This document shows, piece by piece, positions 16,101 through 21,820 of a stretch of 21,820 bases of DNA. The notes under the pieces are model-generated. The model was not told the DNA's origin. It ran no database searches and saw only the letters and a list, made by a program, of their open reading frames with translations. Source of the DNA: Gemmatimonadota bacterium (GTDB taxonomy: Bacteria; Gemmatimonadota; Gemmatimonadetes; Gemmatimonadales; GWC2-71-9); contig JANYAG010000118.1 of assembly GCA_025361465.1 (NCBI GenBank), positions 1-21,820 of the forward strand. The letters are read 5' to 3'. The position numbers and the translations under genes are program-made. Within the stretch, counting starts at the first letter, position 1; the number at the start of each line of letters is the position of its first letter.

Positions 16101-18235
16101 CAGAACGCCTGCCCGACCGAGAAGCTCCACGTCCAGCGGCTCGCCCGGCTCTTGATGAAGTTCTCCGTCAGGAGGTTCAGGTCCCCGGTGCGGGTCACCT
16201 CATAGAGGGCGCCCGACTGCAGGTTGTAGCGGTTGTATCCCAGGTCGAAGCGGATCGGCCCAAGCGGGGAGGAGATGCGCATCCCGACGCCGGGGGTCAG
16301 CCGCAGCGACGCCTGCTCGTTGGCCTGCCAGAGCATCCCTGCGTCGAGGAACCCGGCCAGGCGCACTCGGCGAGGCAGGATCGGCGATGGCACCCGCAAC
16401 TCGAGATTGGCGATCGTCAGCCGGGTGCCCCCGGTGGCCGAGATCCGGACGGCGGTCGTGTCGTAGCTCGCCCCGCCGGGGAGATGCCGGACCGAGTCAC
16501 TGGAGATCACATAGAGCACCGGTCCCAGTTCGTTGCGGTTGTACCCACGCACGTCGTTGGGTCCGCCGGCGTAGAATCGCTGCTCGGGCGGCACGAAGTT
16601 GGCCTGACCACTCGTCAGGTCGATCCGGGGCGAGAAGATCACGCCGCCCCGCACGTGCCCGGCGAGGACGACCGTTCGCGTCAGCGGAACGAAGATCGCG
16701 GCGTCGCCGACGAATCGCGTGAACTGTGACAGTGTCGAGGATCCGAGGAACCGGGTGGCCACCGTCGCCTCGAAGGCCAGTGTCGAGCCACGGGTCGGAT
16801 CGAGATAGTTGTTGAGGCGCGAGCGCGAGGCGGTCAGGCTCAACGTGGTCACGATCCGCTTCTCGCGCAGCCGGGCGATGTCAGCGGCAACGCAGGTATT
16901 GAAGAAGGCGCAGAACGAGGCGGAGTTGGCCTGGGTCGATCCATACGACGCGCGGTAGGCCACCGTGATCGGGACCCGGCTGGAGCCTTCATGCGTGAAG
17001 GCCAGGCTGGCGCCGACTTCCTCGCGCAGGTAGACCATATACTCGCTGCGCCGTGCCGCGAACAGCGATCCCTCGAGCGTATTGTCGGCGGAGAGGAACG
17101 CGTTGCGCCGAAGCGAGGCGTTGAGCCCATAGTTGACGAGGCGTGACCCGACCGAGTCCTGCTTCAGCTGCGAACAGATCGACTGTTCGGCCCCGAAGCC
17201 GACCGGCGACCCGACGCCGATCTTGGAGACTCGCGCGCTGAGGTCCAGGATCTTGCCGTTGCCGGTGAAGTTCCTCGCGGTCCAGCCAATGCCGGTGCGG
17301 AAGCAGTCATCGGTGCCGACCCCCACCGCGGTACGCGCGCGGTGCATCTTGCCTTCGCTGACACGCACCTCGAGCGGAACGATCGAATCGCCGGCGGCAA
17401 ATCGCGACGAATCGATCTGGACCGAGGCGAAGCGGAAGAGGTCCGAGGCGTAGAGCGCGCGCTGGGATCGATACACATCGTCGCGACGGAACGGATTGCC
17501 GGCATGCGCCGGTACCAGCGACGCGATGAACCCGGAATCGACCGCCTGCTGACCGCCGACCCGCACCGGACCGAAGACCGCAAACGGGCCCCGGTCCACC
17601 TTCAGGAGCACCGTCGCCATCCGCTGCGCCGAATCCACCGCGAACACCATTTCGACGGCGGCCTTGGGATACCCGCGGTTGGCAAGTCGGCTGGCGATGG
17701 TATCGCTGTCGGCGCGCATGCGGAAACGCGAGAAGACGTCCCCCACTTCCAGCGGCAGGTCGATGCGCACCTGCTCGGCATTCGCCACCGAGTCGAGACC
17801 CGAAACGTTCAGCTGGGCCACGCGGACCGGGGGACCCTCGACGACCTTATAGGTGATCCAGACATCGGTCGCCGTGCGCCGGACGACGGTGTCGATCTTC
17901 ACGCCCATGTAGCCGCTGGCCTTGTAGAACGTCGCCAGTCGATGGAGATCGCCGCGGAAGTCGCGTTGGTCGAGCGTGCGCCGTTCGCCGAGGAAGCCGC
18001 GAAGCACCGGCACCCTGGCGAAGAACGCCGAGTTGGTGGTGATGAGGTAGGTGCTCAGCGAATCACCAGTGAAGGCGTGATTGCCGGAAAACGAGAGGCC
18101 ACGGATCACCAGCGGGACCGATTGGGACGGCGCGGGCGCGGGGTGGCCGGCCAGGAGCATCCCCGTCACGAGCACCGTGACGAGCCTCCCCCGACCAGAT
18201 TCTTGCCACCCCAGCGCACCGGCGATTGCCCGCAT
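16100..18235 (-). CDS. tamA: Omp85-family outer-membrane protein, TamA-like with three POTRA domains
   Basis: A 711-residue protein: signal peptide (hydrophobic 18-30, cleavage near Ala-Pro-Ser), three POTRA domains at about 42-133, 137-215 and 217-293, and a 16-strand barrel ending in an aromatic residue (SFSVGQAF). The conserved lid-loop motif is RFYAGGPNDVRGY (553-565). Three POTRAs and direct linkage to tamB favour TamA over BamA. Four cysteines (311, 354, 442, 448) in barrel loops could form disulfides. The start is uncertain: ATG 18235 is abutted by TAGAAT, a possible -10 box, while GTG 18175 has GGGGGAGG 9 bp upstream and still leaves a signal-like hydrophobic stretch. Confidence 0.92.
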   Translation of the reverse strand: MRAIAGALGWQESGRGRLVTVLVTGMLLAGHPAPAPSQSVPLVIRGLSFSGNHAFTGDSLSTYLITTNSAFFARVPVLRGFLGERRTLDQRDFRGDLHRLATFYKASGYMGVKIDTVVRRTATDVWITYKVVEGPPVRVAQLNVSGLDSVANAEQVRIDLPLEVGDVFSRFRMRADSDTIASRLANRGYPKAAVEMVFAVDSAQRMATVLLKVDRGPFAVFGPVRVGGQQAVDSGFIASLVPAHAGNPFRRDDVYRSQRALYASDLFRFASVQIDSSRFAAGDSIVPLEVRVSEGKMHRARTAVGVGTDDCFRTGIGWTARNFTGNGKILDLSARVSKIGVGSPVGFGAEQSICSQLKQDSVGSRLVNYGLNASLRRNAFLSADNTLEGSLFAARRSEYMVYLREEVGASLAFTHEGSSRVPITVAYRASYGSTQANSASFCAFFNTCVAADIARLREKRIVTTLSLTASRSRLNNYLDPTRGSTLAFEATVATRFLGSSTLSQFTRFVGDAAIFVPLTRTVVLAGHVRGGVIFSPRIDLTSGQANFVPPEQRFYAGGPNDVRGYNRNELGPVLYVISSDSVRHLPGGASYDTTAVRISATGGTRLTIANLELRVPSPILPRRVRLAGFLDAGMLWQANEQASLRLTPGVGMRISSPLGPIRFDLGYNRYNLQSGALYEVTRTGDLNLLTENFIKSRASRWTWSFSVGQAF

Positions 18236-18241
18236 ATTCTA
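18236..18241 (-). promoter_or_regulatory. Possible -10 box for the leftward tamA operon
   Basis: TAGAAT on the - strand directly abuts the ATG at 18235. No good -35 lies 16-18 bp upstream. If it is functional, transcription starts inside the first codons and translation would begin at GTG 18175, which has a strong Shine-Dalgarno sequence at 18185-18192. The rest of the 60-bp divergent gap (to 18295) shows a GGAG before the transporter gene and nothing else clear. Confidence 0.3.
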
Positions 18242-18295
18242 AATCTGGTTTCTTGAAGGGGTTACGCCAACCTGTCGCGAACTCACCGGAGCCCG

Positions 18296-19828
18296 ATGCC
18301 CCGCTTCGCTGGCCCGCTGCTGGCCCTGTTATTGATCGCCTGCGGGAGCGGAATCCCGCCCGGACTCAAGTACTACTGGTCGGGTGACCCGCGGTCACTG
18401 GACCCTGCCCTCTCCACGGACGTTCCAACCGGCGAAGCGGTCACACTCCTGTTCGACAACTTGACCGCCTTCGACGCCGAAGGCCGCTTGGTACCTGGGC
18501 TGGCGACCCATTGGTGGCCATCACCGGATGGCCGGACCTGGACCTTCCGCCTCCGGCCTGGCGTCGCCTTCCATGATGGCCGGCCGGTCGATGCGGCGGC
18601 GATTCGGGCCTCGTTCCGGCGGGCCCTGGCCATGCGGAAGGAGGGGGGCCGGATCTGGCCGTTGCTGCCCATCGCCGGGGCAGCGGCCGTGGCCGATTCG
18701 AGCAGCGCCGAGCTCCGCGGATTGGTCGTGGTGGACGATTCAACCATCGCCTTCACCCTCACCGAGCCGCTCAACATCTTTCCCAAGCTGCTGGCGATGC
18801 CGGTCGCTGCCATCGTCCCCACACCCGTGCCCGACGATTTCGGCGAGCACCCGGTTGGCAGCGGGCCGTGGAAATTCGTCTCCTGGTCGCATGATGACCT
18901 GCTGGTCTTCGCGCGCAACGATGCCTGGTGGGGCGAGAAGGCCAGAAGCGACACACTCCGGGTGCGCATCATTCCCGAAGCCTTCACCGAAGCGGCGGAA
19001 TACGAATCCGGCCGGTTGTCGGTGGTCGAAGTGCCGGCGGGCGAAAGTGCGCGCTGGGAATTGACCCATGCCAGTGAGCTGCAGCATCGTGCCGCGCTGC
19101 GCGCCGTCTACGTCGCGATCAACACCCAGCGCGGACCGCTGGCGGACGTCCGGGTTCGCCGCGCGCTCAATTACGCGGTCAACATCCCTGCCATCCTCGC
19201 GCGCGTCATGCACGGCCGCGGCGTCCTCGCCGCCGGCAGCATCCCTCCGGGACTCGATGGCCATGACTCCACCCGTGCCCCCTACGGCTACGACCCGGCC
19301 AGGGCCAAGGCGCTGCTCGCCGAGAGCGGACACGCCAGCGGCCTCACGCTGCAGCTCTGGCGCACACCGCGCGCCGAATTCGCGCGGATCGCGCAGGCGA
19401 TCCAGGCCGACCTGCAGCAGGTGGGCGTCACCGTCGAGATCGTCGAACGTGACGCCTCGACGGCACGGGCGACCGCACGCAAAGGTGACGCGGATCTCTT
19501 CCTCTCCGATTGGTACGCCGACTATCCGGATGGCGAGAACTTCACCTACCCGCTCTTTCATTCGAGCAACGCCGGTACCGGCGGCAACTACGCCTTCCTC
19601 AAGGACCGCTCCCTCGATTCCGCGCTGGTGCGCGCCCGGTCGGTGCCCGACTCCCTCGAAAAGGTGCGACTCCTTCGCCTCATCGACCAGCGCGTCTTCG
19701 ATGCAGCTCCCTGGATCTTCTGCTGGTTTCCGGTGGACGTCTGGGCGATGCGCCCCGAAGTCCGTGGCTGGCGCTACCCGGCGGTCTTCACCGGGCAGAA
19801 CTGGACCACGGTGACCATCACGCCATGA
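18296..19828 (+). CDS. Peptide-type ABC transporter substrate-binding lipoprotein (SBP family 5)
   Basis: A 510-residue extracytoplasmic solute-binding protein. A lipoprotein signal is clear: hydrophobic LLALLLIAC with the lipobox LIAC and Cys16 for lipidation. The family-5 signature follows: YYWSGDPRSLDPA near the N-terminus, then an LATHWWPSPDGRTWTF stretch and an LRPGVAFHDGRPVDA segment. Members bind oligopeptides, dipeptides, murein peptides or nickel; the ligand cannot be told here. GGAG lies 4 bp upstream of the ATG. The stop overlaps the permease ATG (ATGA). It is divergent from tamA across a 60-bp gap. Confidence 0.95.
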   Translation: MPRFAGPLLALLLIACGSGIPPGLKYYWSGDPRSLDPALSTDVPTGEAVTLLFDNLTAFDAEGRLVPGLATHWWPSPDGRTWTFRLRPGVAFHDGRPVDAAAIRASFRRALAMRKEGGRIWPLLPIAGAAAVADSSSAELRGLVVVDDSTIAFTLTEPLNIFPKLLAMPVAAIVPTPVPDDFGEHPVGSGPWKFVSWSHDDLLVFARNDAWWGEKARSDTLRVRIIPEAFTEAAEYESGRLSVVEVPAGESARWELTHASELQHRAALRAVYVAINTQRGPLADVRVRRALNYAVNIPAILARVMHGRGVLAAGSIPPGLDGHDSTRAPYGYDPARAKALLAESGHASGLTLQLWRTPRAEFARIAQAIQADLQQVGVTVEIVERDASTARATARKGDADLFLSDWYADYPDGENFTYPLFHSSNAGTGGNYAFLKDRSLDSALVRARSVPDSLEKVRLLRLIDQRVFDAAPWIFCWFPVDVWAMRPEVRGWRYPAVFTGQNWTTVTITP

Positions 19829-20745
19829 TCCGCTACATCGCGCTGCGGCTCGCCCTCCTGGTACCCACGCTGCTCGGGGTGCTCGCGGTCACCTTCGCGC
19901 TCCTCTATCTCGCCCCCGGCGATCCAGTCGCGGCCATCGTGGGCGAACGTGCGGACAGCGCCACCGTCGCCCGCGTCCGCAGCGAGTTGCGCCTCGACGA
20001 TCCGGTCTACCTGCGCTTCGGTCGTTACGTCGCGGCCGCCGCGCGCGGCGACCTCGGCCGCAGCTACATCACCCGTCGCCCGATCGCCTCTGAACTCCTG
20101 GCCCGCTTCCCGGCGACGCTGCAGCTCGCGCTCTCCGCGATGCTGCTGGCCACGCTCGTCGGACTCACCATCGGCATCCTTGGTGCATTACGACCGGGGT
20201 CGTGGGCCGATCGGCTCGCCACGGTGGGCGCCTATCTCGGCATCTCCTTCCCGGTCTACTGGGTCGGCCTGCTGCTGATCCTCGCCTTCGCGGTCAACCT
20301 GCGATGGTTCCCCCCGTCGGGATACGGCGGGCCACTCTTCCTGGTCCTGCCCGCAGCGACGCTCGGCATGCGATCCGTCGCGTTCCTCGCCCGGATGACC
20401 CGATCCACCATGCGCGAGACGCTGCAGCAGGACTTCGTCCGGACCGCCCGCGCCAAGGGACTGTCAAACCGGGTCGTGGTCCTGCGCCACGCCCTCGGCA
20501 ACGCCCTGCTGCCGATCATCACCGTGGTCGGCCTCGACTTCGGATCCTACCTGACTGGATCGATCCTGACCGAGACGATCTTCTCCTGGCCTGGGGTCGG
20601 TCGCTACGTGCTCACCGCCATCAGCAAGCGCGACCTGCCGGCCATCCAGGGCAGCATCCTCTTTCTCTCGCTGATCTTCGTGCTGGTGAACCTCCTGACC
20701 GATCTCGCCTATGCGAAGGCCGATCCCCGAGTCGCCTATGACTAG
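19825..20745 (+). CDS. DppB/OppB-type ABC transporter permease
   Basis: A 306-residue inner-membrane protein with about six helices. Family markers are LAPGDP (29-34), a conserved periplasmic segment, SFPVYWVGLLL (141-151) and the ATPase-coupling EAA-like loop RTARAKGLSNR followed by RHALGNALLP (206-230). It ends with the usual DLAYAKADPRVAY tail. It would pair with a DppC-type permease and two ATPases, none of which is in this window. The start is ATG 19825, overlapping the preceding stop; the frame is open further upstream but that is out-of-frame transporter DNA. The final 8 bp overlap the next gene. Confidence 0.95.
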   Translation: MIRYIALRLALLVPTLLGVLAVTFALLYLAPGDPVAAIVGERADSATVARVRSELRLDDPVYLRFGRYVAAAARGDLGRSYITRRPIASELLARFPATLQLALSAMLLATLVGLTIGILGALRPGSWADRLATVGAYLGISFPVYWVGLLLILAFAVNLRWFPPSGYGGPLFLVLPAATLGMRSVAFLARMTRSTMRETLQQDFVRTARAKGLSNRVVVLRHALGNALLPIITVVGLDFGSYLTGSILTETIFSWPGVGRYVLTAISKRDLPAIQGSILFLSLIFVLVNLLTDLAYAKADPRVAYD

Positions 20746-21820
20746 CGTCGTTCGCCGAGCGCTCTTCCTGTCTGTCGCCGTCCTGCTGCCGTTTGCGTCG
20801 GCACCAGCGCAGAAACTCGCCAAGCGCCTCGATGCACGGTTGGACGCGCCCGGCCTCGATCGACTGCTCTGGGGCGTGTCGGTGACCGATCTCGAGGGCC
20901 GCGTGCTTTACAGTCGCAACGGCGACCGTCTCTTCGTCCCGGCGAGCAACACCAAGATCCTCGCCAGCGCCGTGGCCACCGCCCTGCTCGGCCCCGACTT
21001 CACGGTGAAGACCTCGCTCTATGGCACCGGCCCGATCCGCGACAGTGTCCTGCTCGGCGATCTCGTCCTTTATGGCCGCGGTGACCCGACCTTCTCCCGT
21101 CGCTGTTATCAGGCGGACACCCTGGCCGCGGGAGCCTGCGACACCGATCCGGCGATCCGGCTGCGCGAGCTCGCCCGGCAGCTGCGCGCGCGAGGCGTCC
21201 GTGTCGTGGCCGGCGACCTCATCGGCGACGGTTCGTACTTCGAGGAGACACTGATCCACCCCAACTGGCAGGGCTACGATCTCGGCTGGTGGTATGCCGC
21301 GCCGGTCTCAGGGCTCGGGTTCAACGACAACTCGCTCGATGTGCACGAGACGGCGGCCGACTCGGTGGGGTTCGCGCCGCGCGTCACGTTCATCCCCGAC
21401 CTCGGGCTGGCGACGTTTGAGAATCGCGCCATCACCGGGGCACGCGAGGCCAGGCGGACCTTCGACGTCGTGCGCTCCCCCAATGGCGACCACTTCCTCT
21501 CGCTCGGCGTCCTTCCCCTCGGCACCGTCGACCGCCAGGAGTTCGCCGCCATCGCCGACCCCAATCAATTCGGGGCACTGGCACTGCGGCGCGAGTTGAA
21601 TGCGGCGGGAATTACCGTGCGTGGGGACACTCGCTCCACCGTCGACTCCCTCGCCTACCCCGCTGCACGCGCGGGTGTGATCCTGGCCGAAGTGACCTCG
21701 CGACCGCTGCGCGATTGGATTTATCCGATCCTCAATAACTCACAGAACTGGTTCGCCGAAATGCTGCTCAAGCAACTCGGGCGCCGGTTTGGCGCGGCGG
21801 GCTCATGGGCGGAGGGTCGC
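20738..21820 (+). CDS. dacB: D-alanyl-D-alanine carboxypeptidase/endopeptidase, PBP4 type (partial, cut at window end)
   Basis: At least 361 residues of a peptidase S13 protein; the frame is open to the last base. A signal peptide (1-24, cleavage near SAPA/Q) sends it to the periplasm. The SxxK motif is SNTK at 70-73 in VPASNTKILAS, with catalytic Ser70 and Lys73, and the SxN motif is SQN at 335-337. The KTG box should lie beyond the window. PBP4 enzymes remove the terminal D-Ala of peptidoglycan stem peptides or cut cross-links. A GRGDPTFS segment (113-120) and the inserted domain between the motifs fit class C. Two cysteines (123, 134) may pair. It overlaps the permease by 8 bp, so the two are coupled. 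Confidence 0.93.
   Translation, partial: MTSVVRRALFLSVAVLLPFASAPAQKLAKRLDARLDAPGLDRLLWGVSVTDLEGRVLYSRNGDRLFVPASNTKILASAVATALLGPDFTVKTSLYGTGPIRDSVLLGDLVLYGRGDPTFSRRCYQADTLAAGACDTDPAIRLRELARQLRARGVRVVAGDLIGDGSYFEETLIHPNWQGYDLGWWYAAPVSGLGFNDNSLDVHETAADSVGFAPRVTFIPDLGLATFENRAITGAREARRTFDVVRSPNGDHFLSLGVLPLGTVDRQEFAAIADPNQFGALALRRELNAAGITVRGDTRSTVDSLAYPAARAGVILAEVTSRPLRDWIYPILNNSQNWFAEMLLKQLGRRFGAAGSWAEGR

Overview
The window is high-GC and almost fully coding. The genes belong to a diderm (Gram-negative) bacterium: a TamA/TamB-type outer-membrane assembly pair, a lipoprotein diacylglyceryl transferase and periplasmic thioredoxins. The gene content (PASTA protein behind an RsmB-like tail, cytochrome c/FTR1 fusion, many GTG and TTG starts, stop/start overlaps) would fit Gemmatimonadota. 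That assignment is an inference from general knowledge, not a database match.

Left block (1-4446, + strand): the end of an RsmB-like rRNA methyltransferase, a membrane-anchored triple-PASTA protein, rpe, two tandem TlpA-like thioredoxins, tsaD and lgt. Most junctions overlap by a few bases, so this looks like one operon of housekeeping and envelope genes. It is followed by a 199-bp gap (4447-4645) with its own consensus-like promoter, two stem-loops and a strong terminator. I read this as an undescribed small RNA, and it is the best candidate for something new here.

Middle block (4646-18235, - strand): transcription probably starts near 18240 and runs leftward through tamA-like, tamB-like, a diacylglycerol-kinase-like lipid kinase, an NtrC-family regulator without a recognisable GAFTGA loop, a tiny four-CxxC zinc protein, a cytoplasmic NlpC/P60 peptidase, a HAD phosphatase, an unknown protein with a C-terminal membrane anchor, and acpS. 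Eight of the junctions overlap or abut. The theme is envelope: outer-membrane protein or lipid transport, phospholipid and murein turnover, and acyl-carrier activation. After a 55-61-bp gap a separate unit encodes a cytochrome c/FTR1 iron permease with a near-perfect Fur box over its start codon.

Right block (18296-21820, + strand, divergent from tamA): a peptide-type ABC transporter lipoprotein and one permease, then a PBP4-type D-Ala-D-Ala carboxypeptidase cut by the window edge. With the YkfC-like NlpC/P60 protein of the middle block, this could serve uptake and recycling of murein peptides (inference).

No tRNA, rRNA, CRISPR array, insertion sequence or prophage was seen.
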